Origin: a bacterium
GTDB taxonomy: Bacteria > Planctomycetota > Planctomycetia > Kolteriales > Kolteriaceae
DNA length: 64,000 nucleotides
NCBI GenBank assembly: GCA_019753235.1
Contig: JAIELF010000006.1
Span: forward strand, 153,041-217,040
Reading direction: 5' to 3'
A program made the position numbers and the translations under genes. Position 1 is the first letter of the stretch, and each line of letters opens with the position of its first letter. Below the pieces are notes generated by a model. The model did not search any database. It saw nothing but the letters and a program-made list of their open reading frames with translations, and was not told the origin of the DNA. Below are positions 38,194 to 48,027 of this stretch, piece after piece.

Positions 38194-38246
38194 GGTCGGC
38201 CCCGGGGCGAATTTCGCCCCGCATGGGGGGCCAGCCGACCCTTTTT
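38194..38246 (+). terminator. Branched intrinsic terminator after the FmdB-like gene
   Basis: An outer stem GGTCGGC/GCCGACC (38194-38200 and 38234-38240) encloses an inner perfect stem CGGGGCGAA/TTCGCCCCG (38203-38211 and 38213-38221), and CTTTTTC follows at 38241-38247. It separates the FmdB transcript from rpmG. Confidence 0.85.
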
Positions 38247-38309
38247 CTCTAGGATAGATGGCTCGGAAGTGATGGGTTCAGAGTGCAACGTCGGGCATAG
38301 GTTCGAAAC

Positions 38310-38474
38310 ATGGCCAAGCGAAAGAAGATTGCGGAAATCGTCCACCTGGTCTGCAAAGAGACCGGCCTCTTGAACTATACCCTTCGCAAGAAGCGCGGCG
38401 AGAAACGCCTCGAGTTGATGAAGTACTGCCCCACGCTTCGCAAGCACACGCTCCACGTCGAGAAGCGAAAATAG
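38310..38474 (+). CDS. rpmG: 50S ribosomal protein L33
   Basis: A 54-residue L33, a small protein of the large ribosomal subunit near the E site. NYTLRKKRGEKRLELMKYCP and KHTLHVEKRK are diagnostic. Only one cysteine of each zinc-ribbon pair remains (Cys15 in VCKET and Cys40 in YCPTL), so it lies between the zinc-binding and zinc-free forms. It is too short for many gene callers. No strong ribosome binding site (GGTTCGAAAC before ATG). Confidence 0.93.
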   Translation: MAKRKKIAEIVHLVCKETGLLNYTLRKKRGEKRLELMKYCPTLRKHTLHVEKRK

Positions 38475-38680
38475 CATCGCCGACCGCCTGGCATCCCAAT
38501 CAAAAAGTCGCGGGGCGTTCTCCCCAAGATGGATTCTTTCTTCCGCGTCGTTCCCTCGGCGCTGATGAGCGCCTTTGCGTGGCTCTCCTTCGAAGAACGA
38601 ATCCTATACCGACTCGGTAGGATGCATCGTAACATCGATCAGCAAGTTCCGTCGGAAGAGGAGGGGAAGGGGCACAAGAG

Positions 38681-39010
38681 ATGAAAGAAGCTCCGACGCG
38701 CATCCAGCTCGATAAACCGTCGAAGATGCTGATTATTGATTGGCCAAACGGTCAGCGGCACCGTTTTCCTTGGACATATCTGCGGGCGAATTGTCCCTCG
38801 GCAACCGAGAAAGCCTCCCGCGAAGCCGCCGTTCAAAATCCGCTGCAAGTCCTATCGAAGCTCCCCAGCAGCGAACTCATTTCCATTCGGCCCGTTGGCC
38901 GATATGCGATCTCTCTGGGGTGGAGCGACGGGCACTCTGTCGGAATCTATACCTGGGAATACCTCGGTCAACTCGCGTGCGATCCTTCTGTGATCGAAGA
39001 ATCCCTCTAA
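38681..39010 (+). CDS. DUF971 domain protein
   Basis: A 109-residue protein of the DUF971 / gamma-butyrobetaine hydroxylase-like N-terminal domain: LIIDWPNGQRHRFPWTYLR, followed by SIRPVGRYAISLGWSDGH and GIYTWEYL. In other bacteria such small proteins are linked with Fe-S scaffold functions; the domain can bind zinc. The usual cysteine of LRxxCP is present (LRANCPSA). AAGGGG lies eight to nine bases before the ATG. Four-base convergent overlap with the next gene. Confidence 0.88.
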   Translation: MKEAPTRIQLDKPSKMLIIDWPNGQRHRFPWTYLRANCPSATEKASREAAVQNPLQVLSKLPSSELISIRPVGRYAISLGWSDGHSVGIYTWEYLGQLACDPSVIEESL

Positions 39011-39519
39011 GGATTTTTCGCGAGAGCCCCTTCGACCAGATCATCCACCAAGACTTCCAATTGATCATGCGTCAAGCCGAAGGGGACCGATCCACGGTCG
39101 CGCGTCGTTCGACGGAACTGAAAGCGCCGCAGCGAAGCGTGGTGCCGGCGGTCGGCGACAAGTTCGAAGTAAGCGATGTTCTCGGAAAGCTTGCCAGAGG
39201 AGTTTTGACGACGAGGCATCTTGCTCCGCACGAGAGCCAATCCATTCCTGCGATCGATCTCGATCAAATGAAGCGGTTCAAGCAGATAAGTCACTCGGCC
39301 ACACATCCACTCGGCCCAGTGAACCAGCTCATCCATCGAGAGCGAACTTTTGTTCTCTTCGACTAAATCGAGATGCGTCAGCATGCAGCCGACGCCCTCG
39401 GCCTGCGTGACGTCGCAGCGAACCGTGACACCTTGTTCGCTGGCCACCATCGGCTCGAGGCGGTTGCGGAAAGGAATCCGCGCCTCCACCAATTTATGCA
39501 GGGACTCACTGACACTCAT
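39007..39519 (-). CDS. Unknown protein coupled to SpoVR
   Basis: A 170-residue soluble protein I do not recognise. It has a mixed alpha/beta pattern: VRCDVTQAEGVGCMLTHLDLVE, then VHWAEWMCGRVTYLLEPLHLIEID and ELVADRRHHASLRRFQF, which looks like a two-lobe beta-rich fold. It starts three bases after the SpoVR stop, so the two are almost certainly co-translated, and it is the last gene of that run. No signal peptide. Confidence 0.78.
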   Translation of the reverse strand: MSVSESLHKLVEARIPFRNRLEPMVASEQGVTVRCDVTQAEGVGCMLTHLDLVEENKSSLSMDELVHWAEWMCGRVTYLLEPLHLIEIDRRNGLALVRSKMPRRQNSSGKLSENIAYFELVADRRHHASLRRFQFRRTTRDRGSVPFGLTHDQLEVLVDDLVEGALAKNP

Positions 39520-39522
39520 GGC

Positions 39523-41049
39523 TCAGGTCTCCTTTGTCGATTGCTTGAGTCGTTCTAACGAATGGTCTCTTCCATCGAAGCTGATCAAGCTTGGCTGCGC
39601 ATCGATGATGGTTTCCACATGGACAGGTCGGCCCCAAAGCTTGCAGACGTTTTCAAGGACAGCCTTGGCATAGTCGAGGCGAAGATCGACGCCGACGTGT
39701 TTGTGCAAGAGATAGAGTTCACGCCGATTGCGGAAGTTGCCGTCGAGCACATAGATGAAAGGTCGGCCATGATTGGTGAGCTGAAAGAGAAGCCTCTCTT
39801 TAATGTACGCAAACTGTCGGCTCTCGATCTCGTACTCACTGGCTCCTTGGTTGTACGCGAAGCTGAAGAGCTTATGCTCTCGACAAAACTCCTCGGTTAA
39901 GAAAGTATCGATGAAGGTGACGTCATTATGGATACGTCGGACCTCAAAGATTTTGTCTCGGCCCAGGCCGACGGCCCGGTCCCAGTCGCGCTTTGCTTCG
40001 AAGCTATCGCACTCTTCGTACGCTTTGCCGAACCGACCTTTGTTCCAGCGGTCTTCGATATCGCGGAAGAGCTCCAGGCCGATCTTGTAAGGATTGAACG
40101 TACCGGGAGGCATGGCCGTCGTTCCAGAGTGATGGTCGGCGAAGTCGACAATCTCGGAATCGGTTAGCGTTCGCTGGCACATGATCGTGCTATGCCAATA
40201 AGAGGCCCAACCTTCGTTCATGATCTTGGTCTGCCCCTGCGGAGCGAAATAGTAGGCCTCATCCCGAATGATCGAAAGTACATCGCGCTGCCAAGAATCG
40301 AGTTGGCCGTGCTCGAGAAGAAAGAGCAGAATGTCTCGCTCGGGTTCGCCGGGAAACCGGGTGATGCGTCTCTTTTCCTCGGCATCCAGACGATCCATCT
40401 CCGCCTGCATCGCTCCGCGCGGGTTGACGTAGTCTTCCATGTAGTCTTTGGCGTCGAAACGATGCGGACCTCGCCGAGAAGTCCCCTCGTCGGCCGGGGC
40501 CGTCCGGCGCGGGTCTGTCTGTCGACGAATGAAGGGTCGATGGATGTCGATCAGATCTTCGACCGACAGACAGACGTCAATGAAGTCTTCGACGGCGGTT
40601 TCGCCTTGCACATCCATGTGCGCACGAACCCGGTTGCCGTGATTGGCCATATCATCCATCATTTTGCGACTGGTCTGACTGAACCACTGGTTGTTTTTGA
40701 AGAAGTCGCAGTGGCCGTAGACGTGCGCCATCACCAGTTTTTGATCGACGATCGGGTTGTTTTCAAGAAGGTAGGCGTAGCAGGGGTCGTTGTTGATCAC
40801 CAGTTCGTAGATCTTGCTGAGCCCGTAGCGATAGCTCTTAGAGAGTTGCTCGAACTCCATGCCAAATCGCCAGTGCGGATAGCGATTGGGAAATCCCCCG
40901 AGGGCGGCGATCTCGTTCAGCTCTTCCGACGAGACAACTTCGAAAATGACATCGAAGAAGTCCAACCCGTACGAGCGAGCGTGTCCCTCGATTTCAATTT
41001 GCAGCCGACGAAGTTCTGCCGGCAGTGATCGCGACAATGCCAGTGTCAT
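39523..41049 (-). CDS. SpoVR family protein
   Basis: A 508-residue SpoVR/YcgB protein. HARSYGLDFFDVIFEVV, YPHWRFGMEFEQLSKSYRYG, NDPCYAYLLENN and VMAHVYGHCDFFKNN are strongly conserved family blocks; HVYGHCD with later HxxH-like elements may bind a metal. The biochemical role is not established; in enterobacteria and Bacillus it accompanies stationary phase and sporulation. Start ATG at 41049 with GAGG about ten bases upstream. It lies downstream of the PrkA and YeaH genes, separated from YeaH by 579 bp. Confidence 0.93.
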   Translation of the reverse strand: MTLALSRSLPAELRRLQIEIEGHARSYGLDFFDVIFEVVSSEELNEIAALGGFPNRYPHWRFGMEFEQLSKSYRYGLSKIYELVINNDPCYAYLLENNPIVDQKLVMAHVYGHCDFFKNNQWFSQTSRKMMDDMANHGNRVRAHMDVQGETAVEDFIDVCLSVEDLIDIHRPFIRRQTDPRRTAPADEGTSRRGPHRFDAKDYMEDYVNPRGAMQAEMDRLDAEEKRRITRFPGEPERDILLFLLEHGQLDSWQRDVLSIIRDEAYYFAPQGQTKIMNEGWASYWHSTIMCQRTLTDSEIVDFADHHSGTTAMPPGTFNPYKIGLELFRDIEDRWNKGRFGKAYEECDSFEAKRDWDRAVGLGRDKIFEVRRIHNDVTFIDTFLTEEFCREHKLFSFAYNQGASEYEIESRQFAYIKERLLFQLTNHGRPFIYVLDGNFRNRRELYLLHKHVGVDLRLDYAKAVLENVCKLWGRPVHVETIIDAQPSLISFDGRDHSLERLKQSTKET

Positions 41050-41628
41050 GCCGAGTACCTCTTTTGTGATGCCTCCCATCGTGCATCGTTTGCTTGGGAG
41101 GAGAGCAATCGTTCATGGAAACCTTTCTGGCGATAAAGTGCCCACCGCTTAGCGAAGAGTCTTCGCCCGTGGTCGGCGACTAAGTCCGTCATTTTTCAAG
41201 GTTTAGAATGAGCAAGAGAGCGGTGAGACCATCCTGGCTCCCCGCTACAACGAGGACTCCTGTCCCCTTCTGTGGTGCGTTCGATGACGCCCCTCGTTCA
41301 AAGAGCAAATTACAGGCCGATCCAAAGGATCGCCGGATTCCGAGGTCCCTTTGCCGCGATTTCGCGGCCACATAACCCCACTCGGGTAAAGGCCTCGCTG
41401 GATGCGATTCCCTTTCCCAAGGCTCCGGAGCGCTCGTTGGCTTCGCCCATGATCGGCGGGCAAGCCTGAGGGCCGATCGCCCCCAATAGGAAGGTATCGA
41501 TCTATTCGACCTCCCTTCGAGAGCTTTTGTTCCTCCGCTGCTCGGTTTTCGTGCGGTTTGATTGCTCCTTCCCCGCGCGACGCGAGCCTGCTGATCTTCC
41601 TACGCGGCCTGTCCCATGATGGGTCGAA
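41050..41628. other. 579-bp gap between yeaH-like and SpoVR genes
   Basis: No gene with acceptable composition or ribosome binding site on either strand. It contains a small perfect hairpin GCCGCG/CGCGGC at 41353-41368 without a T-run. The length suggests SpoVR has its own promoter rather than strict operon read-through, or that a gene has decayed here. Confidence 0.5.
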
Positions 41629-42729
41629 TCACAATCCCTTTCCCAAGAGTTCCTTGATCGAGTCCAAGATGCTGTCTCGATCAGGTACTTCGGAGAGAAC
41701 GATGTTCTCACTCTCACCGAGTCGCGACCGGATGGCATCGAGAAATCGGCCGCTGCCGTAGGGGCTGTGAACCTGAGCGTATCCAAAGAGATTCAGGCTC
41801 GGCAAGAGCTCTTGACCCAATAGTGTCAAGCAGGCGGCATCGTCGTCGGCCCAGTTGTCACCATCGGAAAAGTGGAGGGCGTAAATGTTCCATTCCGAAG
41901 GAGGATAGTCCGCAGCAATCATGTCTCGGCACAACTTGTAGGCCGACGAGATCATCGTCCCACCACTTTCACGCGTCCGAAAGAAAGTGTTTTCATCCAC
42001 CTCGCGGGCGTCGGCGTCATGAACAATGTAACGAGTGCTGATCCCTTGATACTGCGAACGGAGCCAAGCATTGATCCAGAATGATTCGATCCGAACGATC
42101 TCCTTTTGTTCGTCTCCCATCGAACCAGAGACATCCATCATGTAGATGACAACCGCGCGGGTGTCGGGATTCTCGACCGACTTCCAGCTTCGGTAGCGTT
42201 GATCCTCGCGAATTGGGACGACCATCGGTTCGTCGGGAGTGTAGTTGCCGGTGCTGATCTGTCGACGGAGTGCTCGCTTAAAGGTTCTCTTAAAGTGTCG
42301 AAGCGATTCCGGGCCGGTCCGACTAACGCCGGTGTACTTTTCCTTGGTGGTGACGATGTTGTCGGCCGCTTTGGGTTGGATGCGGGGTAGAGCAAGTTCT
42401 TCACCCAGAATTTCAGCGAGTTCGGCCAAGGGGACTTCCACTTCCAGGAGATGCCCCCCCGCCGAGTTGCCGGCCTGTCCAGATCCCTCCTCTTCTCCCG
42501 GGCCCAACGATTGGCCAGGATCTCCCTCGCCGCTGGATACTCCGCCGCGACCTTTGTCGCCGTAACGAAAATGAGGAATGTCGAGTTGGGGCAGGGGGAT
42601 GCTGACGAGATCTTTCCCCTGTTTGCCGATCATTTCACCATGCGAGACATAACGCTTGAGATCCTGGCGGATCTTGCCGCGAATGATCTGCTTGAATCGG
42701 TTCACATCTCGTTCGATTTTCTGAACCAT
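41629..42729 (-). CDS. YeaH/YhbH family protein (DUF444, VWA-like)
   Basis: A 366-residue DUF444 protein. The N-terminal half is charged and Gly/Glu-rich ([18 protein letters not shown]); the C-terminal half is a von Willebrand A domain with the MIDAS motif [29 protein letters not shown] and HFSDGDNW. It works with the PrkA kinase in a pathway of sustained starvation/stress response. Chosen start is the ATG at 42729, which leaves 25 bp after the prkA stop; upstream codons would overlap prkA. Confidence 0.93.
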   Translation of the reverse strand: MVQKIERDVNRFKQIIRGKIRQDLKRYVSHGEMIGKQGKDLVSIPLPQLDIPHFRYGDKGRGGVSSGEGDPGQSLGPGEEEGSGQAGNSAGGHLLEVEVPLAELAEILGEELALPRIQPKAADNIVTTKEKYTGVSRTGPESLRHFKRTFKRALRRQISTGNYTPDEPMVVPIREDQRYRSWKSVENPDTRAVVIYMMDVSGSMGDEQKEIVRIESFWINAWLRSQYQGISTRYIVHDADAREVDENTFFRTRESGGTMISSAYKLCRDMIAADYPPSEWNIYALHFSDGDNWADDDAACLTLLGQELLPSLNLFGYAQVHSPYGSGRFLDAIRSRLGESENIVLSEVPDRDSILDSIKELLGKGL

Positions 42730-42754
42730 CGCGTGTCCTACTGGTTGGCTTCTT

Positions 42755-44794
42755 TTAGTCCGCCTTCTTTGTTGTTCCGCGTGCGAAGATACTGGCAACG
42801 TAATTCAATACGTCGGTGGCCGACTCGTCGTTGTAACCAAAGTCTCTGATGAGCCGACCTTTGACGATGTCGATCTTCTCCTGCGTCTCTCGGTCGATCA
42901 CTCGCGAGACCAGGCTGGTCAGTTTGATGGAATCCTTCTGGTCTTCAAATAGCTTGAGTTCGAGAGCCTTTTGAAGTCTCTCATTGGTCTTGTAGTCGAA
43001 AGTTTTTCCTTCGATCGCCAGAGCGCCGATGTAGTTCATGATCTCTCGGCGAAAATCCTCTTTGCGAGCGTCCGCGATGTTGATCTTCTCTTCGATCGAT
43101 CGCATCAATCGCTCGTCGGGCTCCTCCGGCTGGCCGGTGAATTTATTGACCACCTTCTCCCGTTGCGTGTACGCCTTCACGTTATCGATGTAGTTGGAGC
43201 AGAGTCTCATCAGCGCGTCTGAGTCGGCGGCAATGGCCCGCTGGACCTCGTTTTTGACGATGTCGTCGTACTCTTCCTTGATCAGGGTGAGCAGGTTCCG
43301 GTAATGGGCCCGCTGTTCTTCGCCGTTGATCAGCGAATGATGCTTCAGTCCCGACTCGAGTTCATTGATCACCATGAAAGGATTGACGCTCGTAGCCTCG
43401 GGATGCGTCACGAGCGCGTTGGAGATTTTGTCCTGCACATAGCGAGGGGAGATGCCGTGCATTCCCTCGCGGAAAGACTCACTCCTCAGTTCCTTGATGT
43501 TGTCTTCTGTAAAGCCGGGCAGCGTTTTCCCGTCGTAGAGCTTCAACTTTTGCATCAGGCTGAGGCTGGCGTTCTTCGGTTCTTCGAGTCTGGTGAGAAC
43601 CGCCCACATTGCCGCCATCCGGAGCGTATGCGGCGCGATATGCTTGCCCCGAACGCGCTGGCTGTTGAAGTCCTTCTCGTAAATCTTGACCTCATCTGTC
43701 AGGCGGGTGACATACGGGAGATCAATTTTGACGGTTCGATCGCGAAGAGCCTCCATGAATTCGTTTGACTGCAGCTTCTTGTACTCTGGTTCGTTGGTGT
43801 GGCCGATGATGACTTCATCGATGTCGGTCTGGGCGAACTTTTTCGGCTTGATCTTGTGCTCTTGGCTGGCACCCAGCAGGTCGTACAGGAAGGCGACGTC
43901 CAGCTTCAAGACTTCGATGAACTCGACCACGCCACGGTTGGCAATGTTGAATTCTCCGTCAAAATTGAAGGCCCGCGGATCACTGTCCGAACCATACTCC
44001 GCAATCTTGCGGTAATTGATGTCGCCTGTCAGCTCGGTTGAATCTTGATTCTTCTCGTCTTTGGGTTGAAAAGTTCCGATGCCGACACGGTCTTGCTCCG
44101 ACAGGACCAGTCGGCGAACACGAACATCGTTGATGACTCGGGTCCAGTCGCCGGCGTACTGCCTCATTTTGTCGGCAAACATTCTTCGGCTGAAGGGATT
44201 CAAATCTCCCACGATCGACACGTGTTGCTCGGGGCTGGAAAGCTTGTCGGCAAAGATCGAGCGGAGTGCCTGTGGAATCAGCTTAAGAGGTTCTTCGTGC
44301 ATGGGGTCGGGAATGTACGTGGCGGGGTCGCCGTTCTCAATCCATCCGAAGGTGTACATGGCGCCCGCATCCGTGCGAGAGTACCGCTCTAGACCCCGCT
44401 TGATCAGTCGGCAAATCGTGCTCTTCGAACTTCCGACGGGTCCATGAAGTAGGAGAACTCGTTTCTCGATTCCGTAGCCCATCGCGCCGCTTTTGAAAGC
44501 GTTGACGAGTTCCATGATCGGCTTTTCGAGACCGAAGACGGCTTCTTCACCCTGGTGATCGGGATCATCAAAGAAGTGATAGTGGGTGATTTTCTCGCGG
44601 TACTGAGTGTACTCGCGGGAACCATACGACATGATCATGTCGTAAAGTCGCTGGAAGGCGTTGCGGGTGACTTTGGGATTACCCTGCACGATCGCGAGGT
44701 AGTCTGCGAACGATCCTTCCCAATGCTCTTTCTGATAGTCCTGGATCTTCTGGTGTTCGCGAGCCAACTCGATCAGTTCTCGAACGTCCTCCAT
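42755..44794 (-). CDS. prkA: PrkA serine protein kinase
   Basis: A 679-residue PrkA/YeaG. The AAA-type N-domain has Walker [10 protein letters not shown] (118-126) after [11 protein letters not shown], then [24 protein letters not shown], a family signature, and a C-terminal kinase-like PrkA domain. Family members autophosphorylate and act in stationary-phase or sporulation control; some also behave as AAA proteases. GGAGGG lies about eight bases before the ATG at 44794. First gene of the PrkA - YeaH - SpoVR set. Confidence 0.95.
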   Translation of the reverse strand: MEDVRELIELAREHQKIQDYQKEHWEGSFADYLAIVQGNPKVTRNAFQRLYDMIMSYGSREYTQYREKITHYHFFDDPDHQGEEAVFGLEKPIMELVNAFKSGAMGYGIEKRVLLLHGPVGSSKSTICRLIKRGLERYSRTDAGAMYTFGWIENGDPATYIPDPMHEEPLKLIPQALRSIFADKLSSPEQHVSIVGDLNPFSRRMFADKMRQYAGDWTRVINDVRVRRLVLSEQDRVGIGTFQPKDEKNQDSTELTGDINYRKIAEYGSDSDPRAFNFDGEFNIANRGVVEFIEVLKLDVAFLYDLLGASQEHKIKPKKFAQTDIDEVIIGHTNEPEYKKLQSNEFMEALRDRTVKIDLPYVTRLTDEVKIYEKDFNSQRVRGKHIAPHTLRMAAMWAVLTRLEEPKNASLSLMQKLKLYDGKTLPGFTEDNIKELRSESFREGMHGISPRYVQDKISNALVTHPEATSVNPFMVINELESGLKHHSLINGEEQRAHYRNLLTLIKEEYDDIVKNEVQRAIAADSDALMRLCSNYIDNVKAYTQREKVVNKFTGQPEEPDERLMRSIEEKINIADARKEDFRREIMNYIGALAIEGKTFDYKTNERLQKALELKLFEDQKDSIKLTSLVSRVIDRETQEKIDIVKGRLIRDFGYNDESATDVLNYVASIFARGTTKKAD

Positions 44795-45045
44795 GAACCT
44801 ACCCTCCAAACATCACCGCGGGTCAACGCAGGCGTTATGAAACGATTGTTCGTCATCATCCTTGTACGCACGCCCCATCCGCTGGATCGCATGCAGGTTC
44901 CTCTCCCCTCATTATCTCGCGAAGTTGCTTTCTCGGTGCGCCCGCACACCATGAGTCCCGAAGATCGCAAGCGAAAAGATAAACACCGAACCGTCAATTG
45001 CTTGAAAGCGAGCAACCGCTTTTCGGCAGGGCCGGCGTCGGTCAC

Positions 45046-45282
45046 TCACCCGTGACGCCGTTCCGCTGGTGGAAACAAGAGCAGAGAGTCGTCAACGAGC
45101 TTCCATAATTCATGGATGTGACGAACCGAGGAGGCAAGCAACGTCGAGTCAATCAGCAAGTGGCCATTGATCGATGCGACCGGCCAACCACGAACCTTAA
45201 TGGAAGAGGCATGATGATGCAAGGCCGGCTTGGAATGAGGAGTCTCCCGAAATCGCTCGGGTAGGGCGAGACGCTCGATCAA
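45046..45282 (-). CDS. Possible small hypothetical protein
   Basis: A 78-residue frame with good protein-like composition in its second half (GWPVASINGHLLIDS, then ASSVRHIHELWKLVDDSLLL), but the only start is a TTG without a ribosome binding site. It may be a real small protein, or the end of a broken gene. No family recognised. Confidence 0.35.
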   Translation of the reverse strand: MIERLALPERFRETPHSKPALHHHASSIKVRGWPVASINGHLLIDSTLLASSVRHIHELWKLVDDSLLLFPPAERRHG

Positions 45283-45404
45283 GATGAGTCAAACCGACAA
45301 GCAGCGTCCAACACGTCGTACCCTGCTCGATCCCTGGTTTCGCAGGCTTGGACAGTTGGATGTATGGGAAAGGAGCATCGTCGAAATCAAGACGAATGAG
45401 GGCG

Positions 45405-45725
45405 CTACTTTCCGCGCCAAGCGCTGGCGAGCGGAGCAGAGGCCTCTTCCGCGGGAACGTGTTCGATCGAAAGACCAGTCACGGAGTCGACACGAAACCG
45501 TTCGAGGTTCTGATCGTAAAAGAGAACGCGACTGGCTCGCGGATCCCAGATCGCACTCAGCCGGACGGCGCGCGGTGCCACGAGGGTGAATTCGACCGCA
45601 CAGAGTCTTCCCTGTCGGCGAAGCAGGTGTCGAACCATGGGCGTCTGCTGGTCGAGATCCGCCCGAGCGCAAAGGACTTCTCGAACAAAATCTTCCAAAT
45701 CGCCAAACCCGGAGAATCGAACCAC
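45405..45725 (-). CDS. Small conserved hypothetical protein next to the flagellar block
   Basis: A 106-residue soluble protein, no signal peptide. VRFSGFGDLEDFVREVLCAR at the start and FTLVAPRAVRLSAIWDPRASRVLFYDQ in the middle read as an alpha-beta-beta domain with a conserved-looking surface. GTG start with AAGGGG about six bases upstream. Divergent from the flagellin gene 560 bp away; no function assigned. Confidence 0.6.
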   Translation of the reverse strand: MVRFSGFGDLEDFVREVLCARADLDQQTPMVRHLLRRQGRLCAVEFTLVAPRAVRLSAIWDPRASRVLFYDQNLERFRVDSVTGLSIEHVPAEEASAPLASAWRGK

Positions 45726-46287
45726 CGCTTTCCCCTTCTGCCCGCATCACCTCGGACGCAACAGGGGATCGGCCAGAAGAGTAGTCTCTCTTAAGGGGTG
45801 AACCTTTTCGCTGGTCGGCTCTTTTCTCCGCGCGCGAGATTGCTGCCGATATTCCGGATCATGACAGACGCCCGGTCGCGAGAGCTGCCGAGAACTTCCT
45901 CGAGTCCCTCCCAGAAAACGCGGGACCGTCACCCCGTAACGATTGAGCCGATGCTTCCGGTCGAAACGACAGGAAGGCCTCTCCGAGGGATGCTCGGGGC
46001 TATCGGTCTGAGGAATAGAGAAAATTGGCAAACCTTTCTTCCTTGGGAGATTTGACAGCTTGCCGTTGATGACCCAGATTTCCGCAGATCGTTTGTAAAA
46101 GAGGCACCCCCACGCCGACAGTGAGTCGCCCCCGAACCGCGACTGCGAAAGGAGGGATAGAGAACAGAAGAAGTGATGACCCTTCTGAAGTGCTCGATTC
46201 CCTAGCGTTTAGTTCTTTCGCAGTTTGTGGGTTGGTCCGGGAGATTGACCAACCGAGTCTAAACAACGAATTTTGGAGAATGCTCAG
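45726..46287. other. 562-bp intergenic region before flagellin
   Basis: No gene seen. It carries the sigma-28 type promoter candidate at 46096-46121 and GGAG before the flagellin start. Confidence 0.55.
46096..46121 (+). promoter_or_regulatory. Sigma-28 (FliA) promoter candidate for flagellin
   Basis: TAAA at 46096-46099, then 14 bases, then GCCGACAG at 46114-46121. The FliA consensus is TAAA-N15-GCCGATAA; the -10 box matches six of eight and the spacing is one short. Flagellin is the classic FliA target. The start would be near 46128, giving a leader of about 160 nt. Confidence 0.55.
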
Positions 46288-47730
46288 ATGTCAAGAATTA
46301 ACACGAATGTTGACTCGCTTGTCGCGCTCAACAACCTCGCTCGAACCAATCAACAGCTCGGCGTGTCGTTGACCCGCTTGTCGACCGGTGTTCGCGTCAA
46401 CAGCGGTAAAGACGATCCTGCCGGCCTGATTTCTGGCGAATTCCTTCGATCGGAAATCAACTCGATCAGCTCCGCCATTGGTAACAACAACCGAGCCAAC
46501 GCGGTCCTTTCGACCACGGACTCGGCCCTCGGTGAGATCGGCGATCTCTTAGGTGGAATTCGTGGTATCTTGACCACGTCGGCCAACCGAGGCGTTCTCT
46601 CGCAGGACGAAATCAACGCCAACCAGTCGGCCATCGACTCGGCGATTTCGTCCGTCAACCGTATCGCCAACTCGACCCAGTTCGGCGGCCGAAAGCTGCT
46701 CGATGGTTCGCTCGGATTCCAGCTCAGCGGCGTCGGTCGTACTGATGTTGCCAATGCGACCTTCAGCGACGTGCAGGTCAACCTGGCTAACTTCAACGCC
46801 ACCGGCAGCGCGATCACGGTCAACGTCACGCTGACCACGGCGGCCACTCAGGCTTCCGTGGCTTTGGCACAGACGACGGCCACTATCGATTCGACGATCG
46901 AAGTCATCGGCAACGGTGGCTCGGCAATCGTCAAGGTCGGCAGCGGCCAGAACGTCCTTGACGCCATCAACAGCGTCAGCGATGTCACCGGCGTCATCGC
47001 GACCGGTTCGAGCACCGTTTATCTCAACAGCTCGAACTTCGGTTCGGATTCCTTCGTCACCGTCAACAATGTCGCTGGCGGCTTGATCAGCGGCTTGACC
47101 ACGAACGTCAAGGGAACGGACGTGGCAGGTTCGATCAACGGCCAAGCCTTCTCGGGCAAGGGTCTCAATGCGACCTTGAAGACGTCGAACCTGGACCTGA
47201 CACTGACCTTCGGCCAGTCGGTGTCGGCCAGCACCGCCACCAACTTCACCATCGCAAGTGGTGGGGCGAAGTTCCAACTCGGTATCCAGCTCAACTCGGC
47301 CAACCAGATTAACGTCGGCCTCGATTCGTTCTCCTCGGCCAGCCTTGGTAACGTCTTCGTCGATACGGCTGGGACTCGGCAGGATCGAACGGTGGCCAGC
47401 TTGGCAACCGGTGGTCAGAACTCGCTGACGGCATCGACCGATCGAAGTGCCATCGCGGTCGGCATCATCCAGGATGCCATCTCGAAGGTGACGACGACTC
47501 GGGCACGAATTGGTTCGATCCAGTCCAACACGATCGAAACCAACTTGCGATCGCTGCAGGTCAACAAAGAGAACCTCTCTTCTGCCCGCAGCCAGATCGT
47601 CGATACCGACTTTGCGGAAGAAACCGCAAACTTGACCCGGTTGCAGATTCTCGTGCAGGCCGGTACGAGCTCGCTGGCGATCGCCAACTCTCGTCCGCAG
47701 TCGGTCCTGTCGCTGCTCAGCGGTCGATAA
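46288..47730 (+). CDS. fliC: Flagellin
   Basis: A 480-residue flagellin, the filament subunit. The N-terminal D0/D1 part is clear (INTNVDSLVALNNLARTNQ, LSTGVRVNSGKDDPAGL), as is the C-terminal one (IGSIQSNTIETNLRSLQVNK, LTRLQILVQAGTSSLAIAN). The central region (about 140-375) is rich in Ser, Thr, Ala, Gly and Val with a flagellin IN-type repeat. The end LLSGR rather than the common LLR-type end is typical of planctomycete flagellins as I know them. Start ATG at 46288 with GGAG ten bases upstream. Terminator follows. Confidence 0.95.
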   Translation: MSRINTNVDSLVALNNLARTNQQLGVSLTRLSTGVRVNSGKDDPAGLISGEFLRSEINSISSAIGNNNRANAVLSTTDSALGEIGDLLGGIRGILTTSANRGVLSQDEINANQSAIDSAISSVNRIANSTQFGGRKLLDGSLGFQLSGVGRTDVANATFSDVQVNLANFNATGSAITVNVTLTTAATQASVALAQTTATIDSTIEVIGNGGSAIVKVGSGQNVLDAINSVSDVTGVIATGSSTVYLNSSNFGSDSFVTVNNVAGGLISGLTTNVKGTDVAGSINGQAFSGKGLNATLKTSNLDLTLTFGQSVSASTATNFTIASGGAKFQLGIQLNSANQINVGLDSFSSASLGNVFVDTAGTRQDRTVASLATGGQNSLTASTDRSAIAVGIIQDAISKVTTTRARIGSIQSNTIETNLRSLQVNKENLSSARSQIVDTDFAEETANLTRLQILVQAGTSSLAIANSRPQSVLSLLSGR

Positions 47731-47751
47731 GGTTCCGTAGGTAAAACGAAA

Positions 47752-47786
47752 GGCGGGGGAGCCTGAACAGCTCCCTCGCCGGTTTT
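47752..47786 (+). terminator. Intrinsic terminator after flagellin
   Basis: GGCGGGGGAGC (47752-47762) pairs with GCTCCCTCGCC (47770-47780) with one G-T wobble, a 7-nt loop, and GGTTTT follows. It sits 22 bases after the flagellin stop, so flagellin is mainly a single-gene transcript. Confidence 0.88.
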
Positions 47787-48027
47787 CTCCTGATCTGTCA
47801 CCCACGCTCCGCTTTTGCACTCTCTCTCCTTTGCCTCCCGGGCAAGCGGCTTTCCAACATGGCCTTGAGTCCCTCGATGATCGGTTCCTTGAGACCTCCT
47901 CGGCGGAATGGCAAAAACTGTGGTAAAGTTCAACCAAAGAAACCGCTAGGCGTTGATGGTCCCTGCGCGAGATTGATCTCGTTCCGGGGCTCCATCGCGG
48001 TCGGTTCAGGCGGATAAAGGTGTATCG

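Noticed and set aside
47924..47950. TAAAGTT before fliD as a FliA -35 box
   Set aside because: No acceptable GCCGATAA-like -10 at 14-16 bases; kept out of the features.
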